From assembly GCA_013306675.1 (NCBI GenBank), contig JABLUY010000060.1, positions 92,465 through 156,464 on the forward strand: DNA of 64,000 nucleotides, written 5' to 3'. Below the pieces are notes generated by a model that made no database searches, was not told the DNA's origin, and saw nothing but the letters and a program-made list of their open reading frames with translations. The stretch is from Thraustochytrium sp. TN22. Taxonomy: Eukaryota; Sar; Bigyra; Thraustochytrida; Thraustochytriidae. The stretch's first letter is position 1, and each line of letters starts with the position of its first letter. Below, one piece after another: positions 1 through 14,000 of this stretch. Position numbers and translations under genes: made by a program.

Positions 1-3000
1 ACCTCGCACGCCTCGCCGTCGCGCCAGGGCGCCCGGTCCGGATTCGCCAGCGAGGACGATGGCGAGGATCTTAACGCGGAGGAAGACGCCATTGTGGCCG
101 CCTTCCGGGAGAGCGCGCCCGTCACCTTCAACAAGCTCTCGGTCGTTTTGCGCAAGGTCTCAGGCAAGCCGGTGCTCTCGTCGCAACGTAGGGAGCTCAC
201 CGCCTTCCAACGCGAGCTTGGTCTGCAGAGCCGGGACGAACTCTCCTTGGCCCAGTTCCGTGGCCTCTGCAACCGCTTGGGCATCGGCGGCGCGGAAGCC
301 GGTGGGCGGCTCAGCGCGTCCAGCCCGGCAGCATCCCGAGCCCAGCCACGGGCCGGCGGGATGATCCGCTCCTCTAGCGCCGGCTCGGTTGCTTCAACGG
401 CCTCTGGCGAGGTGGCGCGCATCCAGTATCTCTTCAACCGTGAGCGCAGGGTCACGCTCACCTCGGCGCCTGCACTCCTGCAGAAGCTCTCTGGGCGGCC
501 TCTCTCGACACAGCAGCGCGGGCGCCTCAGGGAGTTCTCCATGGCGCACGGCCTGGGGCCGCGAGACGCGCTCACGCTTGATCAGTTCGAGGACCTCTGC
601 AATAGCCTGCGCATCCTCGAGAGCGTCTCCTATGAGGACGGGTCGCCGGGCCAGGGCCGGCCCGCGGGCGATGCGCAGGCCTTTGCGCGTGGGGACCGTG
701 TCCGTGCCCGCTTCGGCGGCAAGTCGCGCTGGTACAATGGTCGCATCGTGCAGGTCAACCGTGACGGGTCCTACGACATCGACTACGACGACGGGGACGC
801 TGAGCAAGGCGTGGATCCGAGCTTGATCGAGCCCTTCGCTCAGGTCGAAGCCTCCGACCGCCGCAGCCGCTTCGCAGCGCGTGACTTGCAACGGCACGAG
901 GATGGCGGCGCAGCGGAAATGTCTTTTGAGGCCGGTGATCGAGTGGAAGCGCGCTTTGGGGGCAAGTCGCGCTGGTTTGCTGGAGTCATTCGCCGCGCAC
1001 GACGAGACGGCACCTTCGATATTGATTATGACGACGGCGATGCCGAGCAGGCCGTTCCCGAAACCCTGATCCGACCCGCGTCAGGAGCGCGGGCCGGCGG
1101 TCCAAGGTCACCCGGAGCTGCCTCACTCGGTGCCGCCTCCGAGGTCTCCACCGATGGCGACTCCGCGGCCCGGCAGGTCTTTGCACGCGCCGGCCGGGTC
1201 ACCCTTAACAACGTGGCCACGCTACTTCGCAAGGTCTCAGGCAAGCCGGTGCTTGGCTCGCAGCGCCGAGCCATCCAAGACTTCGCCAAGAACCGCGGTA
1301 TCGGGCCCCGCGATGCCTTCGACGAAGCGCTCTTCGAGGACCTTTGTGCGGAGCTCGGCATTGGGGCCCCGCCTTCAGCGGCTCGCGGCTCAAGCCCTAG
1401 ACGACCCGTCGAGAAGCCGGCAGGATCCTTGTCACGCGGGCAAGCAGTTGAAGCCCGCTATGGCGGCGGACGCCGGTGGTTCAAGGGTGTCGTGAGGCGT
1501 CTCCACGCGGACGGCTCCGTCGATATTGCCTATGAGGACGGCGACAGCGAGACCAAGGTGCGAGCAGACCTGGTCCGCGCCCTCGGTGGATCGGCCACAG
1601 ACGACATGGATCAGGGCTTCGACTCCCCGTCAAGATCGCAGGGGAGAGGTGGCGGCGGCGCCCGCGCGGGCCCCGGCCGCACCGCGGGCCCGGGGGAACA
1701 GGCCGCGCTCGAGGCCTACCATGGCACCGCGCGAGTGACACCTACCACAGTGGCCGGTGTGATGAGGACCATCACCGGCCGGCCCGTGCTTTCCTCGCAG
1801 CGGCAGCAGATCCTCCGTTTTACGCGCGAGCGCAGACTCGGTCCGCGCGACGTCTTGGATGAGCATACCTTCCTCGAGCTCTGTGAGGAGCTTGGCGTCT
1901 TGTCTGCGCCTCCGGGGCCAGACTCAGAAGCAGAGATGAGCCCAATGGAGACGCCTTCTTTTCGACGCGGCCAAAAGGTCGAGGCGCGCTTCGGCGGCAA
2001 GTCCAAGTGGTATGGCGGCACCATCACCCGCGTCAATGTCAATGGCAGCTATGACATCGCCTACGACGATGGCGACGCCGAGCGTGGGGTGCGCGCAGCG
2101 CTCATCAGGGCCAAGGACGGGGGCTTGGGGCGCTCGCCTCGTCGCACGTTCGAAGCCTCTGACGCCGAGGAGACTGACGCTGAGCAAGGCTTTCGACGCG
2201 GCCAAAAGGTGGAGGCGCGCTTCGGCGGCAAGTCCAAGTGGTATGGCGGAACCGTCACCCGCGTCAATGTCAATGGCAGCTATGACATCGCCTACGACGA
2301 CGGCGACGCCGAGCGCGGGGTGCGCGCGGCGCTCATCAGAGCCAAGGACGAGGGCGTGCGACGCTCGCCTCGTCGCACGTTCGAAGCCTCTGACGCCGAG
2401 GAAACTGACGCTGAGCAAGGCTTTCGGCGTGGACAGAAAGTTGAGGCGCGCTACGGCGGGAGGTCCAAGTGGTTCTCTGGCGTCATCAGCAGGGTCAATG
2501 TCAACGGCAGCTACGACATTGCCTACGACGACGGCGACGCCGAGCGCGGGGTGCGCGCGGCGCTCATCAGAGCCAAGGACGAGGGCGTGCGACGCTCGCC
2601 TCGTCGCACGTTCGAAGCCTCTGACGCCGAGGAGACTGACGCTGAGCAAGGCTTTCGACGCGGCCAAAAGGTGGAGGCGCGCTTCGGCGGCAAGTCCAAG
2701 TGGTATGGCGGAACCGTCACCCGCGTCAATGTCAATGGCAGCTATGACATCGCCTACGACGACGGCGACGCCGAGCGCGGGGTGCGCGCGGCGCTCATCA
2801 GAGCCAAGGACGAGGGCGTGCGACGCTCGCCTCGTCGCACGTTCGAAGCCTCCGATACCGAGGAGACTGACGCTGCACAGGGCTTTCGGCGTGGACAAAG
2901 GGTCGAGGCACGCTTCGGCGGCAAGTCCAAGTGGTACGGCGGCACCATTAGCCGAGTTAATGTCAACGGCAGCTACGACATCGCCTACGACGACGGCGAC

Positions 3001-6000
3001 GCCGAGCGCGGGGTGCGCGCGGCGCTGATCCGAGCCAAGGACGAGAGCGTGCGGCGCTCTCGCTCGCCCCGCCGTCCGCTCGACTCGGACGCCGAAGAGA
3101 CCGACGCTGAACAGGGCTTCCGACGCGGGCAAAAGGTCGAGGCACGCTTCGGCGGCAAGTCCAAGTGGTATGGCGGCACGATTGACCGGGTCAACGTGAA
3201 TGGCACCTATGACATCATGTACGACGACGGCGACAGCGAGCGAGGAGTGCGCACGGCAATGATCCGGGCCAGGGACGAGTCCACGCGCCGCTCTCGTTCG
3301 CCGCGGCGCCCTGTGGACTCGGACGCCGAGCAGAGCTTCCGGCGCGGGCAAAAGGTGGAGGCGCGCTTCGGTGGCAAGACGAAGTGGTATGGCGGGACCA
3401 TCAGCCGGGTCAACGTAAACGGCAGCTACGACATTGCTTACGACGACGGCGACAGCGAGCGAGGAGTGCGTGCGGGGCTGATTCGGGCTAAAGACGAAAG
3501 CACGCGCCGCTCTCGCTCGCCCCGCCGGCCGGTCGATTCTGACGCAGAGGAGACCGATGCTGAGCAGGGCTTCCGGCGTGGGCAAAAGGTGGAGGCGCGC
3601 TTCGGTGGCAAGTCAAAGTGGTACGGCGGTACCATCGCCCGCGTTAACGTTAACGGCACCTACGATATTTCGTATGACGACGGCGACTCGGAGCGTGGGG
3701 TCCGCGCGTCACTTATTCGCGCCAAGGACGAGGTCACACGCCGCTCGCGCTCGCGCTCGCCGCGGCGTCCCATCGATTCGGAGGCGGAAGAGACGGACGC
3801 CGAGCACGGCTTTCGCCGCGGGCAAAAGGTGGAAGCGCGATTCGGCGGCAAGTCCAAGTGGTATGCCGGAGTCATCAGCCGCGTCAACGTGAATGGCACC
3901 TACGACATCGCATACGACGATGGCGACGCAGAGCGCGGCATACGCGCAAGCCACATCCGCGCGGCCAAGGCAAAGGGACGGTCTCGAAGCCCGCGCCGGC
4001 GCCTGGATGCCCAGACCGAGGATCGACTGCGGTATCTCTACGAGCGCGAAAATGGCAACGTGACGCTGGGAACGGCGGGCGAGCTCTTGCACAAGGTGAT
4101 TGGGCGGGCACTCAGCTCGGACGAAAGGCGCGGTCTGAGTCAGTGGGCGCGAGAGGTGGGTATTCGACCACGCGCGGAGCTTGCCTTTGAGCAGCTTGTC
4201 GACGCTGGCGTCCGCATTGGCGTGCTTGGAGCGGACGCTGCAGAGAGGAGCGAAGACGCTGGCACGGAAGACGAGACTTTCCGCGTCGGAGATCGCGTGG
4301 AGGCCAAATTTCAGGGCGGAGCCAAATTCTTCAAAGGCACCGTGACTCGCGTGAACCGCGACGGCAGCTATGCAATCGACTACGACGACGGTGACCAGGA
4401 GCGGCGCGTTGCGGCAAACCTTATCCGTGGCGCGGGCAAAGCCAGCGCGCACCGACTGGCGGCGGGAGACCGCGTGGAAGCTCGCTTTGGAGGCGGCAAA
4501 CGCTGGTTCAAGGGCACGATTCGAGGCGTGCACCGTGACGGGAGTTGCGACATCGAATACGATGACGGCGACAAAGAGACGCGCGTGGCGAGCGCCATGG
4601 TGCGCGCGCTGGAGGATAGTGCCGCCTCAGGTCCCGCGCCTCGTGCCGGGGACCGCGTGGAGGCTCGCTTTGGCGGCGGTGACAAGTACTATGGTGGCGT
4701 GGTCCGCGCGGTCCATGGCGATGGCTCCTGCGACATCGACTATGACGATGGCGACAAGGAGAGGCGCGTTGCGCCAGCCCTGGTTCGAGCGGCGAAACGG
4801 GCCTCGCCACGATCCGGGAGCCATGGTCGCCCACACTCTCGGTCGCCCCGCCGGCGGCATGGGTCTCGCTCTCCGAGGTCTGCGCGTGACGAAAGCGAGC
4901 CAAGCAGCGCGGACGCTGCTGATTTCCGCGTTGGCCAGCGGGTGGAGGCGCGCTACGGTGGGGGCGAGGCCTGGTACAAAGGTGTCGTTTCAGTGGTGCA
5001 TCGGGATGGGAGTCTTTCCATCGACTACGACGACGGCGATAAGGAGAAGCGGGTGGCGCGCCGTCTGGTACGGGCCACCTCAGGCCGTCGCCGGTCGCCC
5101 AGAGCAGCTGACAGCGGTAGCAAGACCCTGGCCAAGAACGATCGTGTCAAGGCTCGCTTTAAGGGCGGCGCCGAGTTCTACGTGGGTAAGGTGGCCGCCG
5201 TGAACCGTGACGGTACCTATGCGGTGGCATTTGACGATGGCGACTATGACGAGCGCGTGCAAGCCAAGGACGTGCAGGCGCTGAGCTCAAACGGGTCCCC
5301 GCGGAAGCGCAACTCGCCCCGCGCAGCCTCAGGCGGCAGAGGCGAGGCGGACCGCTTCAGATACGTCTTTGAAAAAGAGGCCAAAGTGACACCGAGCAAC
5401 GCGCCCGAGGTTATCCGCAAGACCACTGGCACCGAGCTCAGCTCGGATCAGCGCAAGCAAGCGTACATGTTCTGCAAGCGCAAGGGCTTGCAGTCCTCCG
5501 ACACGCTCAGTTTTTCCCAGTACCGCGACATGTGCGTCGACCTGGGACTTATGAGCGACAGCAGCGGCACGGACGACGACATGGCCTCCTCGCGGTCAGC
5601 GCGTCGGCACCATCGCAGCCGGAGCAGGAGCCGGAGCCGGAGCCGGAGCCCGCGTGCACGCGCCGGCCGAAGTGGCCGAGACGAGGCGGGCGGCAGCTCC
5701 GAGGACTCAGCCGACTTCCACGTGGACGACCGTGTCCAAGGCCAATTTGGCACCGGGACCGAATGGTACTCCGGACGCGTGGTTCGGGTGCACCGCGACG
5801 GCTCCATTGACATCGACTACGACGATGGCGATAAGGAGCAGCGCAAGGAGCCCAACAAGGTGCGTCCGTTGGGTCGGTCCTCGCCGCGCCGTGGCGGGCG
5901 CTCGCCCCGCAAGGACAAGAGGGAGCGCACGATTTGGGACAAGATGAGGCGCGTGGCCGCCCGTGAAGCCGGCCGTGGGCACAGAGCTCCAAGCATGAAT

Positions 6001-9000
6001 GAGATTGACCGGGAGGAGGACCTGCGCAAGCGGTGCAAGGCTATTCTAGGGCCACGTCGCTTCAACGAGCTGAAGCGCGCCTTTGACAAGTACGACCGCG
6101 ACGGGAACGGCGAGCTGACCGAGGATGAGGTGGCCGAGACCTTTCGTGACATGGGCAAGTCCTTTCGGCGAAGCGACGTGCGTAAATGGATCCGTGAGGT
6201 CGACGCAGACCGGTCCGGCACGGTCGACCTGGTCGAATTCATTCAGGCGTACACGGGCATCTCCGTTGACCTTTCAGGCGACTCGGGCTCCGAAGATGAT
6301 TCAGACTCGCGAAGCTCTGCTTCGTCTGGCGCATCTCATTCCCGCCGACGCTCGAGGCGCGCGCCAAGCCGCGGCCGTAGTCGCAGCCGCAGTCGCGGCC
6401 GCAGCCGGCACGGACGGCACCGCGGTCGCAGCACGTCAAGCTCCGAGTCCTCGCTCTCGAGCGGCGAAGAGATGGTCGAGCGTAAGCTGTGGAAGAAGGA
6501 GGCCTGGGCCCAGCGTCTCGACGCGGATGCCATCGAGGCGGTCGAGGACGCCTTCGAGGAGTACTGCTCCAAGACGCGGCGAGGGCGGCGCATTCTGCCG
6601 GCCAAGTTTGTCCGTGTGGCGCTGGTCAGCACCGGCAAGGAGGCCTCCGTCTCGCAGGTGGGCGAGTATATGCGCGTCATGGGACTGAGCAAGGTTGACG
6701 CGCTCTCACTACCCGAATTTGCGCACGCCTACGCCTATATGTTCTGCGATCCCGAGCGGGACGAGTTCGGCCGCGCCGGCTCATACTACGATAAGCTGTG
6801 GGGCTCCGGTGCCGCGGGCCGTACCGGTGGCGCCTCCTTGAGCCAGCGCAGCTCCATGGGAGACGAAGAGACGATCGCGGCGCTGGCGGCGCAGGTCTTC
6901 CGCGCCGGCGAGTGGAAGGGTTCACGCGCCGAGAACGAGGCGCTCTTGCGCAAGCTTTCCCTAGGTCGTGCTCCTGAGGAGGTCGACGCCCTCCGGAAAC
7001 TGGTGCGCGCCTTTGAAGCGATGGACGAGGGGGAGACGGGGGAGATCGAGACCCAACGCACCGAAGATCTGCTGCGTCAAGCCGCACGCGACCCTGGTCC
7101 TCTCAAGGCTACCATTGAGGCATTTGGCAAGACCCGCGCGCGCACATCCCTTCCGGAGTTCCTCGCCGCCTTCGGCTTCGTTTTCGAGAGTATTACCGCA
7201 GAACCCACTGTTGCGGCCGCCTTTGCAATGCTTCGCCTCCACGCGACGCCGCAAGACACGCGCGTCGCGGCCGAAACCGTGCTGCACATCATCAACGAGG
7301 TGCTCGCGCGTCCTGACGACGCCAACCTTTGGCAAGTCTCGGTGCGCGAGAAGCGCTTCAGGGCCCGCATCGGCCGCCTGCGCGGCGGCATCGAGCTCAT
7401 GCACGCGGTCGGCTTCGCGCCCAGGCACAAGACGACTGCGGGCGCGCCAGTGCCAGGCTCGGGGCACGTGCAACTTCTCGCGCTCCGCGGGACCGCCGAC
7501 AAGCACGGCCGCACCATGGTCGAAGGCCTGCCCAAGGACACGCTCGCCACCCTTGCGGTCCGGCGAGAGGAGGTGGAGGCCGAGCTGCGGCAGCTCGAGG
7601 GCGGCGCGCCGACCGTCGGTGAGATCGTCCGCCTGTTGCAGCAGGAGTGCACCCTGGCGGAGCTGCGCACCGCGCTCGAGACGGCCCTTGGCATTGTCAA
7701 TGGCGTCCTACAGCACCCAAAGGACTCCCGCCGGTGGCGCGTTCGCGCTGCCAACCCGCAGTACCTGAAGAAGGTGGGCCAGTGGCAGCACGGACCGGCC
7801 CTCATGGAGGCTGTGGGTTTTGAGCGCCATAAGGAGCTCGACCTCCTCTGCCTGCGCGGCACTCAGACGCAATCCTCTACTAGCGTCGGTGCGGGCGCCG
7901 ACTTTAAGTTTCCTTCGCTCTCGCAAGAGGTCGAGTCCATGCTCTGGCGGCGCAAGGTCGACCTTGAAGCGGCGCTTCGCGCTCTTGAGGTCGCCATCAT
8001 CACGGGCAAGGCCACGGTGACCGAAGCTGGGCCGGCGTCCCACGCAAAGGAAGAGAACTCCTCCCAGTCGAGGTCACCGAGAGGTCGAAGGGCAGCTGTG
8101 GCTGGGGCGCCTCCCGTACGCGCGGGCGAATTGCCTCTCGAGGCCGGCTTGCAGGGTCGCTCTGCCACCGAGGAGCTTCAACTCAAGATGATTCGCCGCG
8201 CCTTCGCAGACCTGGACGTCGACGAAGACGGCTACATTACGGTACGCGACCTCAAGACAGCCTTCCAGACTAAGGGCATGGACACCAGTGACACGGCCGT
8301 GGCAGACTGGATCAGGGTCCGCGATATCGATCATGATGGGTGTGTCTCCCTCGCGGAGTTCACCGCCTCTTTCGCTCATATGGTACCGCCGCGAATCAGT
8401 GAGGGGGTTGCCAAGGGCTCGATGCATGCACAACGGTCGTCGGCGGCCCAAGGTGGTGGACCTGGGACGAGGGCTTCATCGCTCCCGGCGATGGTCGACG
8501 CGGTGTCCCCCGCGGCCGTCGCATTTGGCCTCGTACGCCTCTTCAGCACCAAAAAGCTCTGCGCCTCGATCATCTCAAATGCCGTGGCGCTGACCGACAA
8601 GGCCATCGACCATTGCGTTCGCGCTTCGCGTAGCGGCGCTGCGCCGGAGAAGCCCTTTGTATTGTCGCTCGAGGACGCTGAAAGGCTTTTTGGCCGTGCA
8701 AAGGGCGTCAAAGAGGTCTTCGCGGCGCTCGGCTGGTCGGTGGACGCGCGCCGAGGCACCTACGCATCCCGACTCGACGCGGATCAGGTCGCTGCGGTTC
8801 GTGCCAGCCTCCGGGAGCTCGAACTCCACCGCCGCGGCCTGGACTTTCTCGAGGTGGCCAACGCGAGAGCAGTTGGAAGCGCTGTCGCGGCACTTGGTCT
8901 CACCCCCTCTACCCAGGAACACCGCCCGTCCTCTTGGCTTGCCGCCATGGAGACGACGGCGCGATACCTTGGCAACCTCGTGCAAGACCCACAAGCGGCT

Positions 9001-11019
9001 CGTTTCCGGCGCATCAACATCCAGAATGATGCCTTTCGAAGGCGCATCGGGCGCATCGATGGCGGCATCGAGGTCCTCCTAGCAGCCGGCTTCCGGGAGA
9101 GCGAGGAGTCTGTGCTCGTTCTGCCGCCTAGCGCCAATATGGGCGAGGTCTCGGCGCGTCTCGTTGAGATCAAGGCTGGCATCGAGCCTCTCCGCGCGTC
9201 CGCCAAGGCAGAGCGCCTTTCGCAGCCTCCCGCTGCGACCGCTGCGACGACGAAGGAGCAGCGCGCCGGCGCGGCCAACGCGCAGAGCCGCAAGGCTGAC
9301 AAGGGTGGTAAGCAGGGCAAGCCGGGCAAGTCGGGCAAGGACGAGCCGCGTCAAGCAAGCCTCGCCTCGTCGCGCATCGATGCATTGCGCATCCGGGAGC
9401 TGGAGGCCCAGGTTCATGTCCTCAAGGACAAGCTCGAACATACTCGCGAGGCCTCACGATCTCAGACAGGTGCCGCTGGAGGGCATTCGCAGTCGCTCGG
9501 CCGCAGCACAAGGGGTTCAAGGCGAGGCCCGGACCCAGCAGACGACGCAGACTGGGCTGCAGAGGCCCTCTTGGCCGAATCGAAGCGAGGCGTTTCGCTC
9601 AAACGCGGCAGTGGACGCGGCGGAGGCGCTCTTTCCGGCGCCAACCAAGTAGGCGACGCCGGCGGCTTCTCGTCGCGAAGGTCCAGGACATCGAGCGCCC
9701 GGACTCGCACGTCTCGGGGTGTGACCCGAGGCGAGAGCCGGTTGCAAGTCGAGTCCGTGGAGGGCTTCCGTCGCGGGGATATGGTAGTCGTGGGCCGCCC
9801 TGGGGATCGGCAGCAGGAGGCGCGCTTTGTGGTGGGTATTAGCGACGGCGGATTGATCGTGGACCGCGCGCTAGACTACAACCAGGAGGAAGGCGCGCCG
9901 GTGGTGGAAACCAAGGCGAATCGGTCGGAACAGCGCGGCTTCCAGCGCCGTGAGACTGCTAGCTTCATCACGTCGGCGATCTTGCTCCCACTCGTAGACA
10001 CCTGCGCGGGCATGGGCGAGGCTATCGTACACGCGCGCGATCTTCAACGGCGATTCGAGGAGCGTCCGCTGCCTAGGCCCGTCTTCAGAAGCCAGCTAGA
10101 GTTCCTGCGGGTGCTCGGTGAGGACTCACGTGTCGTTGCGGCTTCCACCCTCGCGCGTGGCCGCGTCGCGGGGCCGCCCGAGGTCGCCATGGCCACCCGC
10201 CTTGTGCATGACCAGGCCACTGCCAGCCTGCACGTGCTGGGGCGCGGAAACACTCTGCATCGCTGGACTGCGGCTCTGTCCCCGCTCGAGCTGCGGGACC
10301 TCTTCGAGCTCATGGATGCCGACGGAGACGGCAAAGTCACTCGCGAGGAGGTGGTCGCCGCGGCGAGCAGTGAGCCCCGCATTGCGGCACTTCTGGGTTC
10401 TAACTGCTTCCGAGCCATCGGTGGAGGCGGCGACCGCGGCACGTCGCTGGCGCTTGGGGCCATCTTTGGCGGCAACCTGAGCGCCGGTCACGGGGCGCAG
10501 CAGCAACAGCACGCGCAGCGCGGCGTGCGATGGGAGGATTTCGCAAGCTTCTTCAGCGCCGGGGCGCGCCGCGCCGCTCGTGTGCGCGCTCAGGCGGAGT
10601 GGTGGGCGCAGGTCCAACGCTGGCGCGATGCGACATGGGCTGAGGGACTTGACGAGGATGACATCTGCGAGCTCCATGTCGTCTTCTCCCTGTTCGATTC
10701 GGACGCGGACGGGAAGCTGACCTGGGACGAGTGGCAATCCGCCTGCCTCAGCATGGATGGTACCAAGCCGCCTTGCACCGGTTGGCCCGACCAGGCCTCC
10801 GCAACCACACGGCCTTTGGATAGCACGGACCAAGTCGAGAAGAGCATCGTGGATGATCCACGGAGCCGCAAGGTCGGTTTCGCTGACTTTTGTCGGCTCC
10901 GTGCTGCGCTCGCGCGCAAGTTCGACGGCCCACGGCGCCACTTCGGGGCGTCTCGCGGTGGACTGGGCGTTCTTACGCTCATCCGCCGCCATCTACGTCG
11001 CGTGTTTCACCAGCAGGTA

Positions 11020-11072
<53 letters not shown>

Positions 11073-14000
11073 GACCGCACTTTCGGGCGAGTCCTTCTTG
11101 CAAGCGGCTTTGGAGGACGAGGCCCTCGCCGGCCTCATGCACGTGCCCCTGCACGACAGCAGCTCCAAGAACGATCAGCTTCCAACGACGCTAGAGACAC
11201 GGCTCCGTGATTGGGGCCGCCGTGTATCACAACGCTCCGCGTCCATCGCCTGGGCAGACGTAGCCGCGTGCGTGCAGCTCCTGCACGGCGCAGAGGAAGC
11301 GCCCGCGGTCGACACGGATGTGTCTGTGCCGCTCTTTTCCGCAAGCGCGCCGGAGCGCTGTGTTTTCGAAAGCCGCAGTGGTTCGACGGTGTACGAAGTG
11401 GTTGCGGATCAGGAGCTACAGCTCTTCTTTTTGCTCCTCACAAGCGGCGTGCTTGAAGTGTGGGCAAGCGACGGAACCCGCATGCTCGCCAGCTCAAGGG
11501 TGCTGGACCGGGAGTCCGAGGCGCGGCGCACACTGGCGTCCGGTTCGCGCGCCTTAAAGGTGCTACAATTCGATGAGCAATCCTCCCTCCTCGTCATGTG
11601 CACAGCGGCAGTTGACGGTGAACTGCGGCTCTTTGAATCGGTGAGCCTGCGGGAGCTGCGTCGCGTCAAACTCCGGCCACAGGCCAAGGCTGGCGCGGAG
11701 GTTGGCGCCGTCGTGCAGGCGGCCGTCTTCTCGTCGCGCTGGGATGCGGTCTTTTGCTCGGTGGCGGGCGGCGTCGCAGGTGTCCAAGTGCTCTGCGCAA
11801 GGAGCGGTAAGGTGCTCGCGGTCCTGCCCGAGGCCGGCGAGGCCCCTTGTCTGTTGCATGTGCCACAGGCCGCATTTCTGGTCGCTGGTGACAGCAAGGG
11901 CAGGCTGCAGTTCTGGGACCTGGCCGAGCAGATGCGCTGGCGTCAGCTCGCACAGGAGCGGACGCAGAGCGACGCCGGCTTGCACAAGGTGCTGCGGCGC
12001 CTGCAGCAAGCCGTGGCGGAGCACGCCGCGCTTGAGAACGTGGGACGGCCCGCCCGGGTGCTTTCCCGGGGGAACGACACAGCTGTCAACGTCCGCTACA
12101 TGGACGACCTGGGCGGCACGGAGCTGGGTGTTGCTCTCTTCCGGCTACAGCCTCGCGACGATGCCTCGTCGCAGGCCGCCGTGGGCGGCGCTCTTTATCG
12201 TGAGGGCGCCCTCGTACAGGTGCACGGCCAGCGCCGCTTGCGCGTACTCGTCTCGCGCCTGTACGCGGGACGGCCTGGCGTAGTCGACGTGCGCGTGCTC
12301 GAAACAGGCGAGGGCTGGGCGGCCGTGTCCTTGCCGGAAGCGTCGCTCAACGCCGGCATTGGCGACGAGGTAGAAATGCCCATCCCGGCAGAGCGCGTCG
12401 ACATGGAGGCCGTCTTCACTCGCCTCGACGAGAATGGCGATGGAATCGTCTCGCTGGACGAGCTGAAGCGCATCATGCAGCAGCGGCTGCGCCTGGATGT
12501 TCACGAGGAGGACGTGGCACGTGTTTTTGAGCACATCGACGTGAACGGGGACGGCCAGATCTCGCTACGCGAGCTGTCGAGCGCACTCGGCGCGCCTGCC
12601 GCGGCCTCAGCCGCACGCGAGCGAGGGCGCCGGCAGCCGCCCCGTGAGCTGGTGTGCCGGCACACGGAGCGGCTGCCTCCGGGTCGCCGCGAAGGCACGA
12701 CAGGCGTGCCTATCGTGGCGCTCGAGTACCTGCCCGACGCTGGCTTGGTCTGCGCGGCCGGGGCGCTCGGGTCAATTTACTTGGTGGACCCGCTGGCGCG
12801 GCGCTTCCGCCTCACGCACCCGGTCTTCGCAGAGCTCACCTCTGAGGGCACGCAAGAGTTTGCGCAGGCCTCGGAGCCGTACGCGTGCGTGCACGTGATT
12901 CAGGCGCCACCTGGGGCGACCGTGACACAGCTCACGCGTGTGCAGTTCGAAGCCAGCGCCGGGGCCAGCGCAGGCGCCTGCATTGTGAACGAAGCGCAGG
13001 CGCAGGCCGCCCGCAACGCGGACGCGCGCCTTACGGAGGGTCTCGCGCGCGACGATCGCCTCGTGCGAGGCTTCGCATATGTACTCGCGAGCGGGGAGGT
13101 GTTCGCGGTAGAGGCCTCCGGGTTCGACGAGCGGATGGTGGAGCTCCAAGACCGAGCTCTATTTGGTGTTCACGGCGCCATGACATGCACGGGCGGCTGG
13201 CGGACCGGCACCGATGACTTGCGCGAGGCCTTCCGGCTCCGCGACCGCGTGCGGCGCGTGATTTACTTTGCGTCCAAGGAGGCGCGGGCCGTCTCAGAGG
13301 TGCGTGCTTCGCTCGAGCGCGGCCAGCTTGCGCTGGGCGACGCGCAGGCCATGGCGCGCGCCATGGAGAGCCCGCAGGTGCTACTCTTCCCGTTCTACCA
13401 GCACGGAGATGGGCCCGACAACGTGCTACCGGGCCCGGCGGCAGCCTCGACAACAGCTGCCGTGCTGCGCGAGACCGGCGTGGTGACTCGTCGCCTGGAC
13501 CGCAGCGTGTACGAGGTGGCCTACGACGCCTCGCGTACGCTGCTCAAGCTGCCGCGACACCTGCTCGAGGCGCTGGAGGACGGGTCGCAGACGCGGGCGC
13601 TCAGAACCGGCGAGCAGGTGCGCATCCTGCGCGGCAGCCTGCAGGCTCCCGCGGAGGGGAACGCCCTGGCGGCCGAGCTGCGCCTCGGCGCGGATATGGG
13701 TGCCCCGAGCCTTGGTGCGATACGACGGTCGGCCGGCGTGGAGTTCCTCGCGGCGCTCCTCGTGAACCCGGACGGCGGCCAAAGCGTGGCGCTGTGGTCC
13801 GTGGACCGCGGATGCGTGCTGACGCCGGCACGAGACCTTGGGCTTCCGCTCGAAAAGAGAGCGCTCACCGAGGCACTCTTGGCGCGCGACCGCTGGCGGG
13901 CCATGGCTCACCAGAGCGTGCGCACGTCGGCAGCGCTGGCGCGCGTGCAGACGACAAGCTTTCGAGAGGCGGAATTGGAGCTGCTCGAGGAGATCGGTGC

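Noticed and set aside
1924-3585. A 553-codon open frame on the minus strand, opposite the tandem array
   Set aside because: It is the mirror image of the repeated coding array and exists because of GC-rich codon bias. The opposite strand carries clear domains in the only plausible frame.
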